Source: Thereva unica (taxonomy: Eukaryota; Arthropoda; Insecta; Diptera; Therevidae). Taken from it: 64,000 bases of DNA. The notes beneath the pieces were generated by a model. That model had not been told where the DNA came from, made no database searches, and saw nothing but the letters and a program-made list of their open reading frames with translations. Of the stretch, positions 12,626 through 23,075 are shown one piece after another. Both the position numbers and the translations under genes were made by a program. The stretch spans positions 97,868,326 to 97,932,325 of the forward strand of contig OX465281.1 in assembly GCA_949987705.1 (NCBI GenBank). Reading direction: 5' to 3'. Numbering within the stretch: the stretch's first letter is position 1; every line of letters begins with the position of its first letter.

Positions 12626-13570
12626 GGCGATTCTCCAGAACCTTTAACTTGAGCTAATTGGAAAAATGAAATTTCAAATTGATAGCACAACCGTGCCATG
12701 ATATTTTTTGTGTTTCTTACTTCATAAATAAATGTTTTCTGATGTAGAACATTAAAAAATTCAATGCGCATATTTTTTTTATGAAAACATGACATGACAT
12801 GGTTACAATTTTGACATTTCAAATTCGGATGGTTACAATTTTGACATTCGCTTAAATTACTTTTTTTTAAGATTCATGAAACAATTTAAGCGAAGGAAAC
12901 GTTACATATGATTTAACTAGTTACAATAGGTCATAAGAAATTTTACGGGGATGAATTTAATGTAATATGAGCAAATTAATTGCAGTTACAACTTTGACAT
13001 TTAAATGTAACCTACGTTCACGTTAGCCAGTTTTGCCCAAAAATCAACCAATTTCAACTTATTTTTGTCACAAAATGTATGCACATGTTCGTTATTGTCT
13101 GAACAATAAGTGCGTTTAAAAAATTTTATGATAAAATGAGACAATTTGGAGTACTTCGATTTACCATGCGGGTTACAACTTTGACGTCAAAACCTAGGGA
13201 CAAACTTCAGAGCGGTTTTTTGGAAAATATAGCGATTTGACACTGCACCGAACACAACTGCATTTTTCCTTAAGAGTTAAACTACAACTTTTCACTTTTC
13301 ACTATTTGTTTCAACGCTTCCTATCACAAATATAAATAGTTTTTCATTCAGATTAGCGCTAAAGACAGGCAGAAAAGTGACAGGTAACGGAACATTTTTC
13401 AAATTTCATTGCAAAATATCGTTTTAAATGACTTCGCACTTATATCTCATTGCTCATTAATAATTTCTTAACATTATCGATAGCTTCTTTTATTTTTAAT
13501 CTTCCTACAAAAATTGTAATTCATAAAAATTTTGAAGCGACAAGCAGGTTAAAAGTTCCGGAGAATCGCC
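12626..13570. mobile_element. MITE with GGCGATTCTCC ends and internal repeated motif
   Basis: Ends are GGCGATTCTCCAGAAC and, inverted, GTTCCGGAGAATCGCC. It interrupts the left arm of element A between TGTATAT and ATATAATC, so a short ATAT-like duplication is likely. The motif TTACAA(T/C)TTTGAC recurs at least four times (about 12800, 12834, 12984, 13169). No coding capacity was seen. Confidence 0.65.
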
Positions 13571-14766
13571 GATATAATCTTTTTTGTAGATAAATAAGTG
13601 ATTTAACTTTTTTATTGAGAAATTTTTTTGTAAAGTCAATATGTTTGGAGTTATAGTGCTTCAAACTTTATGTATCACTTTCTTTGCACTATATTTCGTT
13701 AACGGTTAGCCCGCCATAAAAAAATCCTTCGTAAGACTTATAGAACACACAATTATCTATAATTTTGGTTTAATTATTTTTTACGTAATAACGGCTAATA
13801 TTGCACGAGCTATAGTGCTTCAAGTGTCTAAAAACATGAATTCAAAAATAGTTTTTTGCCAATATCTTGTTAATTGCACGTTTTTTTGCAAAAACATTTT
13901 TTGTGAGTAATTTCGTTTCCCACATTTTTCGTTTCGGGAGGCCTGTGGAAAAGATTTTGTGCACCAAAGAAATTTCTCAATTATTTGTATGAACATTTAT
14001 GTGCATTGATATATGAAACGTTTGGCGCTGAATAGCGGCTAATGTATAAATGCTACAAAAAAATGTTTAAAGCGAAATTTTTACAGAATTTATAAGAAGC
14101 ATATTTGTTGGTATAAATTTTCGTCGTAAATGTATAGTTGACGAGATATTTATAAATAACCATTCCTTATTAACGTTTAAGGTGTAATAAACTCATAATT
14201 ATCAACTTTACAGGAAACCGTCAGAACAAAAAAATGGGGGAAATGAAATTGCGTACAAAAAACGTTATAATCAGTTTTGCAATAAAACGTGCAATTAAAA
14301 AGAAAACTACTTTTGAATTCACGTTTTTCGAAACTTAAAGCACTATAGCTGGTGCAATATTAGCCCTACGTAAAAAATAATTGTAACAAAAATTATAGAT
14401 AATTGTGTGTTCTATAAGTCTTACGAAGGATTTTTTTATGGCGGGCTAACCGTTAACGAAATATAGTATAAAGAAAGCGATATATAAAGTTTGAAGCACA
14501 AACATATTGACTTTACAAAAAAAAAAATCAGAACAAAAAAGTTAAATCACTTATTTATCTACAAAAAAGATTATATACATTTTTATCGTAAAATGCATAG
14601 TTTCTGAGATATAGAATTAAACGCGTTTCCCTTCACTGTAAGTTAAGCATAAGGGTGGGGATGACGCCATTTTGAATTTAAGCTCATAAAAATATATAAA
14701 ATCATTTGGTATAAAAAAATCGCGTGCGGTATTTTTCGCAAAGAAAAAGTACCTATTTACTGGACT

Positions 14767-15343
14767 ATATAACATCAAAACTAAAGGCCGTACATAAAAG
14801 TTTTCCAGGCATTATCCATAGGAAATTGTCCAAGCTTTCCAATTTTGTAAAAAAAATTGATTAACTACGTATTTTTTGGGAAAAAAAGGTGGTTGAAGTT
14901 GATATTTTACAGAAAACAAAATAAAATTTGGTTTGAAACCTTGGCTTTTACGGTTTTAGATAGGTGCGTATCTGCGTAGATTGCTATCTTACTAATGAAA
15001 ATATCTCATAGCGTCACAAAAATACAGGGTGAAATGTAAAGCTCTCCCAAAAAATTCCGCTAAACCGTTCGATTCCTTCCACCCATATTATTTTTTGTTC
15101 CTCTATCCAAAACTTGTGGGATGTTGTGCCTAGAGACTAGCCACTAATTACGCTTTTTCATGGTATTCTTTCTGTTGAATAACACTTCAGACTGGGTGGC
15201 CATAAAAAATTAAGAAAATGATATTTTTTTACTTTTAATTAAGTAAATGTTTATGTTCTCCTGAGTATCATTATTAAATAATATAATTTAGTGATAGATT
15301 CAAAAATTTTCCACCGAAGTAAAAAAAAATTATATTTCACCAT
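14767..15343. other. Non-coding stretch, nothing recognised
   Basis: AT-rich sequence without a gene or clear repeat. Confidence 0.4.
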
Positions 15344-15412
15344 TGCGCGGCCGAGGATTGAACTTGGCTCCCAACGATAGGATTGCAGCGCCTTAGCTCT
15401 AGGCTACCGATA
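15344..15412 (-). repeat. tRNA-like sequence, probable SINE head or tRNA pseudogene
   Basis: On the minus strand the stretch has an A-box-like GGTAGCCTAGAGCTAAGGCG and, about 35 bp on, a B-box-like AGTTCAATCC followed by a CGGCCGCGC acceptor-like region. Spacing is that of a tRNA or tRNA-derived SINE promoter. The anticodon arm does not pair well and there is no CCA, so it is not a working tRNA gene. A SINE body could not be defined. Confidence 0.5.
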
Positions 15413-15588
15413 TATGTACTTTATTAGAAATCTCTTTTTAACTTCCCAGTATAGGAAGTTATTGTAATCGGTCCGAAAATCTAAATCGAAATTTTCGACG
15501 TATTTTCATCTTTCAAGGTCCCAGAAGCATTTTAAGCAAAAAATTGGGAGGAAGTATGTGTGTGTGCGTACGTATGTGGTCATTTTTT

Positions 15589-16130
15589 CCTGCACGATAT
15601 CGCGCGAACCAAAAAAGATATCGACTTCGTTGAGGTGTCGTTCGAAGCGTATTAACCGAAATATGAAATTCGGTTGAGCCGTTTTTTTATTTAAGCGGCG
15701 TAAGTAATTTTTGTACCTGCACGATATCGCCCAAACCACGAAAGATATTAACTTACTTGAGGTGCCGTTCGAAGCGTATTAGCGACAATATAATCTGAAA
15801 AGATTTTTATAATATTCGGTCGATCGGTTTTTTGGTTTAAATGACATAAGTGATTTTTGTACCTGCACGATATCGCGAGGACTATAAAAGATATCGACTT
15901 AGTTGAGGTGCCGTTCGAAGAGTATTAACCAAAATATGATCTGAAAAGATTTTCATAAAATTCGGTCGAACCGTTTTTTTGTTTAAACGACGTTTATGAT
16001 ATTTGTACCTGCACATACCGCCCAAACTAAAAACTATATCGACTTCATTGAGGTGCCGAAAAAAGAATATTAACGAAGAAATGATCTGAAAAAAATTTCA
16101 TAATATTCGGTTGGGCCTTTTTTGTTTAAA
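15589..16130. repeat. Tandem array, about 146-bp unit, four copies
   Basis: The motif CCTGCACGATATCGC (last copy CCTGCACATACCGC) recurs at 15589, 15716, 15862 and 16008, giving periods of 127, 146 and 146 bp. Each unit also has GATATCGACTT, GTTGAGGTGCCG TTCGAAG and an ATTCGGT(C/T)G block. Copies diverge by roughly 10-25 percent by eye. A preceding segment from 15438 (AACTTCCCAGTATAGGAAGT) looks like the start of the repeat-bearing element. Confidence 0.85.
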
Positions 16131-16658
16131 TAGAAAAACTTCGGCTAATTGTCAGAAAGACCTTAAATTGTCAAGTTTTGCTAGTGTAAAGTTGGGGTAC
16201 ATTTCTTGCAAATGCTTCCCACGTAGAAGCCAATTAAAGATAATTTTTCTTTTTAATTGAGTTTATTTTGTTATCGACCACTAAAGCTTCACAGCAGTGA
16301 GCTGCCGTTAATGCCTTCTCGGTCTCAGTTGAGATTTCAATCTGAATCTTAATTCTAAGGTCCCTTATTTATATTGAAACTTACCACTATGCTACTCTAA
16401 TTTTCCCCTACCTAAATTGCTCGTTTCATATCAAAGTTTTCATGCCATTCACTGTTCAATTACAGTGAGAGCGGCGGCGTGCGTTAACGTTGACAACCCG
16501 ATAGATACCGTGTATTCTTATGAGAATAGTTTAAATGGCAGCGGCAAGCGAGCGTTGCCGTCCGTCACAACGCGACCGATTTCTATTTTCTATTTTGACA
16601 AGCGTTGGCTCAGTATGCGAAACAATTAAAACCAAAATTAATAAGATTGGGAAACATT

Positions 16659-17112
16659 AGCTGCGTTCCTTTTCTACTATTTAGTACTTTTGAGCAGAGC
16701 AGAAAAGGAACGCAAAATTTTCTGATTTGAGTAAAATCCACTTGAAATTTTTGACGTTACTTTAAACTTTACAAATAAAAAATTCTTAAAAGAAGAATTT
16801 GTGACACAATGGAGAAATTAATGCGATAATTTCTAAAGTAAAACGAAAGATAATAATTTTTGATAATTATACGACTGAAGTTTTATTTATGGAAGTTTTT
16901 ATATGAGTAAATCAGCTCGACACAAATAAAAGCCATCCAGCGGGTAATGGCGTAAGTGAAAATAATTCATAATAGACTCGAAATGGCCGCTTTCCCCCTA
17001 GCGGATTTCAATTGTGTAATTGCAAGTGTTATCTACTCGTTTATAAGAGCAAGTGTAGTTGCTAGTACGCAAGTATAAAAAATAGTAAAAATTAGCAGAA
17101 AGGAACGCAGCT
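16659..17112. mobile_element. 454-bp MITE with AGCTGCGTTCC ends, 3-bp ATT TSD
   Basis: Ends are AGCTGCGTTCCTTTTCT and, inverted, AGAAAGGAACGCAGCT. ATT flanks both sides (16656-16658 and 17113-17115). It lies inside the 16451-18123 element. The superfamily is unclear. Confidence 0.65.
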
Positions 17113-17297
17113 ATTATGATGCAAAAAACACATTGGGAAACAATAAAACGGAAAAAACCACTTTGCGAAACTACAAAAATGATAATCGATGGAAATTCAA
17201 ATATTTTTTAAAATTATTTTTTGACGTTCTATTATAATTCTGCCGTCGTTAAACGCTGCTACTTGCCGTTGACGCACGCTGCCGCTCTCACTCTAAA

Positions 17298-17686
17298 GGT
17301 GCCGGCCCATAGAACGCGTTAACACGATGCGCGCGTAAGATGCGTGTGACATTTCAGTTGAAGTAAATGGTATTTAATGGAACCAGTCCCAATGACTACC
17401 GCGACACACGCAAATAAAGCTCCCAACGCTTGAAGTTGACAAATTTTCAACTTTTCCATGCGATAGGCGCGTTTGACGTTTGTTGTGTACATAATTTGAA
17501 TTTTCAATCTTTTTTTAATCTAGTGTGCGAAGTTTAAAAACAGGAATTTTTATTAAATGTGTTTGTTGTGTTATTAAAAATGTCAAATTTTGACGCGTTC
17601 ATTGGGTCTGTCGAATTTTTCGGAAACGGAACTCTCACACGCATCTTGCGCGCGCATCGCGTTAACGCGTTCTATGGGCCGGCACC
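17298..17686 (+). mobile_element. MITE copy 1, GGTGCCGGCCCATAGAACGC ends
   Basis: About 389 bp with terminal inverted repeats GGTGCCGGCCCATAGAACGC and their inverse. It is followed directly by TTA and a second copy in the opposite orientation. The left flank reads CTCTAAA, right TTA; the original target was probably TAA/TTA. A three-base TWA target and GG(T/G)-start ends suggest PIF/Harbinger affinity (inference). Open frames across it are artefacts of symmetry. Confidence 0.75.
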
Positions 17687-17689
17687 TTA

Positions 17690-18110
17690 GGTGCCGGCCC
17701 ATAGAACGCGTTAACGCAGTGCGTGCGCATGAAGCGTTTGACAGTCCAGGACGCGAAACATTCAACAGACCCAATGAAGGTGTTGTACGTGTATGATATT
17801 TCATCTCTTTTTACGCTTTCAGATTATCAAAACCGAAGCGTTTGCTTGTATTTCATATTCGCATTTTTGAACCTCGCACACTAGATTGATAAAAGTTTGA
17901 AATTTCAAATTATGTACACAACAAACAAACGTCAAACGCGTCTATCGCATCCAAAAGTTGAAAATTGGTCAACTTGAAGCGTTTGAAGCTTTACTTGCGT
18001 GTGTCGCGGCAGTCATTGGGACTGGTTCCATTAAATAGCATTTACTTTAACTGAAATGTCACACGCATCTTACGCGCGCATCGCGTTAACGCGTTCTATG
18101 AGCCGGCACC
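17690..18110 (-). mobile_element. MITE copy 2, head-to-head inverted partner
   Basis: It has the same ends as copy 1 but is inverted, so the pair forms one palindrome of about 810 bp. Exact TTA flanks it (17687-17689 and 18111-18113). Body similarity to inverted copy 1 is clear: both hold the TGGAACCAGTCCCAATGACT block, CGCGACACACGCAA and ACACTAGATT-like sequence. Copy 2 is about 30 bp longer. Confidence 0.8.
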
Positions 18111-18123
18111 TTAATTGAACAGT

Positions 18124-19377
18124 CAAGCGTTCTATTTCCTTATTTCTTATTTCCCAATTTCTTATTTATGAAAGCATTTCTTTCATAAACACCTCTCATG
18201 CTCTTACTCAACAATCAGTTCATTGTGGCTAGAGTTGTTCGGGCCACATGTGCATCATTCTTGCACTTGCATTCTGTAATGTAATTTATTTGTTTACATT
18301 TCTTTGATCGCGGTGACCGTGGCTGTTAATTATTACCGCATGGATTTTTGATGCGTCTTCGATTTTATTATTTTTACATTCAGGTTCAAGTGCCCTACTT
18401 TGTTTCACACTTGTGTGCTACATTGTGCTTGATTTTATGTTGCTATAGTGATGCAACATTGTGTGTTGTTGGATTGTTGTTAGTGAGATTTTCATGTAGT
18501 TTGATCTCACTACACTAATGTCTAATAAACTCGATGGAATGAGACCCGTTCTAAACGAAGTGATCTTTTTTCGCTTCTGCACAGCGATAGCCTTCGAACA
18601 AAACATCACTTGTCAAAATTCGACACTCTTTAAAAATCGTGCAAAAATTTTGTCACCCTTTACAAACATCACGAATTTTTCAAACCTTGGATTAGCACTT
18701 TTTGACGGGGATTTGTTTTCTACGCGTGATACAGTTTCAGAAAATTGCGGTTCATCCCGGGATTTCCAGTAGTTACCGCAAAATTTGTTCTTTTTGGTTA
18801 AATCTGACAAGTACTTAACAGTTACAGTTTTGCTAATATCTCCGGAAAGCTTTATAATTTCCAAATGAAGTCATTCGCTTCTCAGTTTGTCAATGGCGCT
18901 TCAGCCCGCTCAATACGAATTTGAACACCCGCTTTAGTGCAGCGAACGAAATACGGAGGAAATCTTTGTTTGCTAACGTTCAGGAAAAACAAATTCTCTA
19001 GAAAAATCTTGTAGATTTACTACTATGTATTATAGTTATTTGAACTAGCTTCTCTCGGGATTGCTTTGTCATCAGTTCTGATACTAGCCAATTTTCCACT
19101 AGTGCTAAACGTATAACTATTTTGTAAGAAGTCAGTTTATTCCATCTTCGTTCATCTTACTGGGAAGTTAATCATGTGGACCGAAAGGGTCAAACCCAAA
19201 TCCCAACTAGTTTGTCGTTAAATATACTTCAGCTTGGAATTTCCAGACCATTTTCTCAGTTTTAGGTCTCTTGATCAAGAGCTACAATTTGAGATATGGC
19301 GCAAGTCTGTAGCGACAGTACTTTCAGAGATGAAAGAAGCTAATAGACGGTCAGACAGACAGACGGACAGAGCCTCT
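18124..19377. other. Non-coding stretch
   Basis: No recognisable gene. Two overlapping open frames on opposite strands near 18518-18864 match no family and lack features of a real gene. A GACAGACAGACGGACAG microsatellite-like run (about 19350-19370) borders the next LINE. The 19155 segment ACTGGGAAGTTA echoes the start of the 15.4-kb tandem-repeat element in inverted form. Confidence 0.4.
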
Positions 19378-20742
19378 GTCTTAAAACAATGCGCGTCATT
19401 TTTGGCTAATCTCCTCTGCGCAAAATTTTTTGCCCTATCATACTCCTCCGGAGTTTACCCAGACTCTTGGAAACTTGCCCATGTTCAGCCAATACCGAAA
19501 AAAGGCGACTCCAGCCTTCCCTCCAACTACCATCCAATAGAAATTATTTCTATTCTCTACAAAACCAAAAAATTATTTGAGGAGTGTAGAATCAAAGTCC
19601 GCTATTTGCCAGCCACTTACGAAGCAAATAGCGGTCTTTGATTCTACACTCCTCATTTCTATTCTCAAGCTACATTTTCCTCTCATGAATAGAAGGCGAA
19701 CTTCAATTACCTCCCCAATGCTTTTAAACATATGACTTTGGCAACTTGTTGGCTATATAGTAGACACTTCAATAAGTACCCCCAAATTTTTTCAGATATT
19801 TTGATAGCCGAAAAAACTTTGAAAACCCGGCCGTTCCCTCAAAGACCCAGTGTACACACCATGTCTCGGAAAATATAGTGTACACACGCAGGGTTAATAA
19901 CGACATCGAACTCATTCTAGAGAGGGGAGAGAAGAATCGTGTTGAATTCAACCCCACCAAAACCAAAATCAAAGAAAAAGATCAACAGCTCTCCATCCTT
20001 TAGAGTGGACAGTTGAACTAACGGCCGATCCCTCCCTACATATCTTAGGCGTGACATTAGCCAAAGACTTGCGATGGAATGACCACATATTCCAAATCGC
20101 AAAACAAGGATCTCAGTGCTTGGGATTTCTCAAGAGATGCAAGTTCCTTCTCCAGCCATCGGCCCGTGCTGTAATATACAAATCCTACATTCGGCCGCTT
20201 CTCGAATACAACTCTCTCATTTGGAGCGGCGCTCCAATAATCCTCTAGCATGGTTAGATAAAGTCCAAAAAAGGGCCCTTAAGTTAATTAATGACGATAC
20301 CGCTTGCTCCACCATCAATCCCCTGAGAATGTAGCAGCACTGACAAAATTTTATCGTTACTATCATAGTGACTATTCCTTCGAGTTAAACGCTTTCCTGC
20401 CTCCACGGCAATCTTATACCCGCAACACCAGAGTAGCCCACTCATCATTCCCTCCACCTGCAACTCCCCCTTTCACCCACTCAACAAGATATGAATTCGT
20501 TTGTGAATAGAACAACTCGACTCTGGAATAATCTCTCGCAGTCAGTATTTCCGAGCTCATACAACATCCAAGAGTTCAAACGCAGGGTTCATCACCACCT
20601 TCTTCAAAACCCCCCGTACCTTTATAACCCTCCTCCCCCGTACTAAGCTTACTGCTAGACATCGCACCATGACGTGACAAATGACATAACGGACTAGTAG
20701 TACAAAGGGCGACTCCTGAGCTTAGCACTGCCACATAAAAAA
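19378..20742 (+). mobile_element. LINE-A copy 1 (CR1/Jockey-like), truncated and rearranged
   Basis: This copy starts inside the RT domain at GTCTTAAAACAATGCGCGTC and runs to a terminal ACATAAAAAAA. It keeps FSGVYPDSWKL-type, PIPKKGDSS, QIAKQGSQCLGFLKRCKF and YIRPLLEYNSL blocks, but RT blocks with the FADD site are deleted, with unrelated sequence and a 76-bp hairpin at 19579-19893 in their place. Compared with the copy at 53671-56140 it has many stops and small deletions. It is dead. Confidence 0.88.
19579..19654. mobile_element. 76-bp hairpin MITE with ATTT flanks
   Basis: Arms of about 30 bp (GAGGAGTGTAGAATCAAAG... and its inverse) surround a 16-bp loop. ATTT lies on both sides (19575-19578 and 19655-19658), compatible with a 4-bp duplication. 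It sits within LINE-A copy 1. Confidence 0.7.
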
Positions 20743-21471
20743 ATAAGCTTTTTTTTTTTTTTTGAAAAAGCTAAATTATCCACCGCCGACCGTTTTGTTA
20801 GTTCCAGCAATACACCCTGTATAATTGTTTTTAATCAAATATACCTTTTTCATGCATAACGTATTCTTGCTGAATGGAATTATCAGTAACAGTAAACGGC
20901 GAGGTGCACTTACAGGTTTGCCGCAAATAGAAGATTTCAATTAGAGCTACATTTAACGTACAATTATTTTGATTAACTTAACGATAGCGTTGTAAGCGAT
21001 TAAGGATAATGGCATTTTAATTAAATCAAATAACAATAAAGAGCCAAAGAACCTGCGTCTTCGAGTTTAAAGTTGTCTTATTCTAATCGATTAGTGATTG
21101 CCTCCAAATGTCATTTTCATATCCAAATGTATAATTAACTTTATTTTTATCGAGTATTGAATTATTTGTGTATTAAGGGATCTGCTTTTATCGCTAAATA
21201 AACTTTGATTATAGAATCACTTTTATTTTTAACGAATCTTATCCATTAAATTAACAATAGATGCAATTTATGAGGAAAACTGGGATTTTATACGATCATA
21301 CAAAATCTTACCAAGTCGTTTGCATGCACTTAGACAAACTTTCGTTCCACTTGACTTAAACGAAAGATATTCCTCGCTTCCTACAAGGCTGTTGCATGGT
21401 ATTATTAGTTTATTTAAAATTTATTAAAGAAGAAGTATTATAATTTGATTTATTTATTTTAATTTAACTAG
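20743..21471. other. AT-rich sequence ahead of host exon, with 3' splice site
   Basis: Non-coding and AT-rich, ending in a polypyrimidine-like TTTATTTTAATTTAACTAG at 21471, read as the 3' splice site of the following exon. No other feature was seen. Confidence 0.5.
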
Positions 21472-21667
21472 GTAACATTCCTGAATCAGAAGATGGAGGA
21501 TCCCTTCTTGGGAGCTCACGAAAATCACTTGCTGATACATCAATTACATCAACTGCAGATTTGAGTGTCTTCTCTACAGGCCAGAGATCCCAACAATTTG
21601 ATATTTGTATAGATGACACAAGAAGTATTCATAGCGATGCAGAAGGAGAAGGCGAAAGCAGTCCAGG
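21472..21667 (+). CDS. Host gene, penultimate coding exon
   Basis: This 196-bp exon is bounded by AACTAG/G and by the donor GTAAGTGG at 21668. Only one frame is open: it starts with two bases completing a codon, then NIPESEDGGSLLGSSRKSLA, followed by TADLSVFSTGQRSQQFDICI and IHSDAEGEGESSPG. It ends two bases into a Gly codon (GG) that the next exon completes with A. Both other forward frames stop. The protein is acidic and Ser-rich, like a regulated cytoplasmic tail. No domain is recognised and I cannot name the gene. Earlier exons are not visible. Confidence 0.85.
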
Positions 21668-22052
21668 GTAAGTGGTTGTATATATATATCAGGTCTTCTA
21701 CGAGGTCAGGGGGTCTAAAAAGGCCACATTGGGTGAAACGTCTATAATATGATTCATTTGGTGAATTCTAGCAGATCTTTAGCAGTTCTGCTAAAAATCG
21801 TAAAATGGCCGTTTTTATAAACGATTCATATCATCTAGAGAATCATATTTGGCAAAGACATTGCCAGACAAAAAATTTAGTGACGTGGCTATAATATTTG
21901 GGTCTATCAAACCAACATTACTAATGTCAACAAACAAAGTAACCTTTTTAATTACAATTCAAGTGGAATATAGGAATTTTAAGTGGTTGTAGGTTTACGA
22001 ACAATAAAAACATTGTATACATAATACCTGGGTATTAATTGCCCTTGAAATA

Positions 22053-22298
22053 TTATTTACTTACTTTACAAACTGTCGTTAGTCCACCCTTCCTAGGTAA
22101 ATAAGGTTCTAACTCTTGTACTAGTTCAAGAGTCAAACTTTTGTTTAACCTATATAGGGCAATGAAATCGCGGTCCGGCATTTCGAAGCTTACTTCCAGA
22201 CTTCTCACTTTCGCTGTGCTTCCTCCAGTCGAGCATATTCCAAAAAATTCCCGTATAAACCCAAGTCTGTCATTACTTATGCACGTAATCACTAACAA
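22053..22298 (-). pseudogene. HARBI1-like N-terminal fragment
   Basis: The minus-strand product ends in DRDFIALYRLNKSLTLELVQ and ELEPYLPRKGGLT. The pattern D-F---YRL-K-----L---L-PYL is typical of the region ahead of the DDE domain in Harbinger nucleases (HARBI1 family). The frame ends in GLTTVCKVSK and no DDE motif follows. Either an intron follows or the copy is truncated. The location between the TIRs at 21709 and 22867 supports transposon origin. Confidence 0.6.
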
Positions 22299-22568
22299 AA
22301 GTTCTTAAATAATTTTTTAAATTCAATTAGCACAATTTGAACACTAAATACACACGAATATAAACTTAATATGTTGCTCTCAGAGTAACTTCTAAAATTT
22401 CACCTAATTTGACAAATATGCAATTCATAAATTTCACCTAATTTGACAAATATGCAATTCATATTAGTAGGCCATTTTACGGTTTCCTATAGGAAATCGA
22501 CAGATTTAATATGAATCATAAATGAATCATATTTTGTGGCCTTTTTATGATTTATGAAATGAAACATA

Positions 22569-22825
22569 ATATCGTCGGTCTAGAACCAGAACAACGTATG
22601 TCCAAAAAAAAAAAATAATTACTTTTTTGAATTTTCTGGTTGTAGAAGAGTTACTTTATCCGTCTTTATATAAATTCGGCCATAACATTTTATAATAGTA
22701 GTAGTTTCCATTTTATCGTATCTCCATTTCACATAACGATAATGCATAAAATTCACCTTTTAATAGCTCTCCTGTAAAATTTCAAAATTGGTGGTTACGT
22801 TCTTCTGGTTCTAGACCGACGATAT
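22569..22825. repeat. 257-bp inverted repeat, ATATCGTCGGTCTAGAACCA ends
   Basis: ATATCGTCGGTCTAGAACCA followed by GAAC and ACGTA is mirrored at 22796-22825. It is a small MITE or a remnant of one, nested in the GGGGGTCT element. Confidence 0.7.
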
Positions 22826-22867
22826 GATCATATTATGAAACACCCGAAGTGGCCTTTTTAGACCCCC

Positions 22868-23075
22868 AGGTCTTGGCATCCCTAAGTTCTAGGCGTTCTG
22901 GTCTATACCATCTTTCCAGCGGAGTTTGGGTGTGCCTTGGTGTCGTTCATCATAGATCTTACCCTAGAGAACTTTTCGAGCAGGTTCGTCTTCACTCATG
23001 CGAGCTAGATGTCCTGCCCACCGCAGTCTACCGAACTTTACTTTCTTCAGAACATCTATGTCGTGATAGCGCTTA
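22868..23075 (-). pseudogene. RTE LINE ORF2 C-terminal scrap
   Basis: The minus strand reads KVKFGRLRWAGHLARMSEDE, then ARKVL, KIYDERHQGTPKLRWKDG and NLGMPRPG, the C-terminal block typical of RTE-clade ORF2. One or two stops interrupt it. It abuts the right end of the GGGGGTCT transposon. The RTE scrap at 4195-4330 covers the same protein region. Confidence 0.75.

Larger units (their letters stand above)
11558..14766. mobile_element. Long-TIR element 'A', AGTCCA(G)TAAATAGG family, non-autonomous
   Basis: Both ends begin AGTCCAATAAATAGG or AGTCCAGTAAATAGG, followed by GCGAAAAATACCGCACGCG, and are inverted relative to each other. Arms extend inward for hundreds of bases: CCCGCCATAAAAAAATCCTT at 13711 mirrors 14426-14445. 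The copy matches the element at 36059-38928 along nearly its whole length but lacks the antisense cysteine-rich gene found there. Flanks TTATT and ATATA do not match, so its target duplication is lost. Two further inverted-repeat elements have inserted in the left arm (11724-12583 and 12626-13570). Confidence 0.85.
16451..18123. mobile_element. Inverted-repeat element split by further MITE insertions
   Basis: Left end ACTGTTCAATTA followed by AGTGAGAGCGGCGGCGTGCG; the right end carries the inverse, but its last 13 bp (18111-18123) are separated from the rest (about 17225-17297) by the two GGTGCCGG MITEs. Removing those restores a continuous mirror of the left arm. A third MITE (16659-17112) lies in the loop. 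No coding sequence was seen. Confidence 0.65.
21709..22867. mobile_element. DNA transposon with GGGGGTCTAAAAAGGCCAC TIRs
   Basis: Ends GGGGGTCTAAAAAGGCCAC (21709) and their inverse (to 22867) flank a 1.16-kb element placed only 41 bp downstream of the host splice donor. AGGTC occurs on both outer sides (21703-21707, 22868-22872), a possible 5-bp duplication offset by one base. A minus-strand fragment inside resembles the start of a Harbinger-type nuclease. A smaller inverted repeat (22569-22825) and a 34-bp tandem duplication (about 22397-22464) lie within. Confidence 0.75.

Noticed and set aside
12559..12822. Minus-strand 87-residue open frame with Cys residues inside element A
   Set aside because: It lies across the end of one inverted repeat and the start of another; composition is that of the AT-rich repeat and it matches no family.
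15344..15412. A functional tRNA gene
   Set aside because: A- and B-box-like segments are present but the anticodon stem and acceptor pairing are poor; SINE head or pseudogene is more likely.
17583..17804. Overlapping frames on both strands with near-identical sequence
   Set aside because: They are produced by the head-to-head palindrome of two MITEs, not by genes.
18418..18864. Three overlapping open frames as a possible small gene
   Set aside because: Both strands are open over the same bases, no domain or splice context was seen, and the wording is low in informative motifs.
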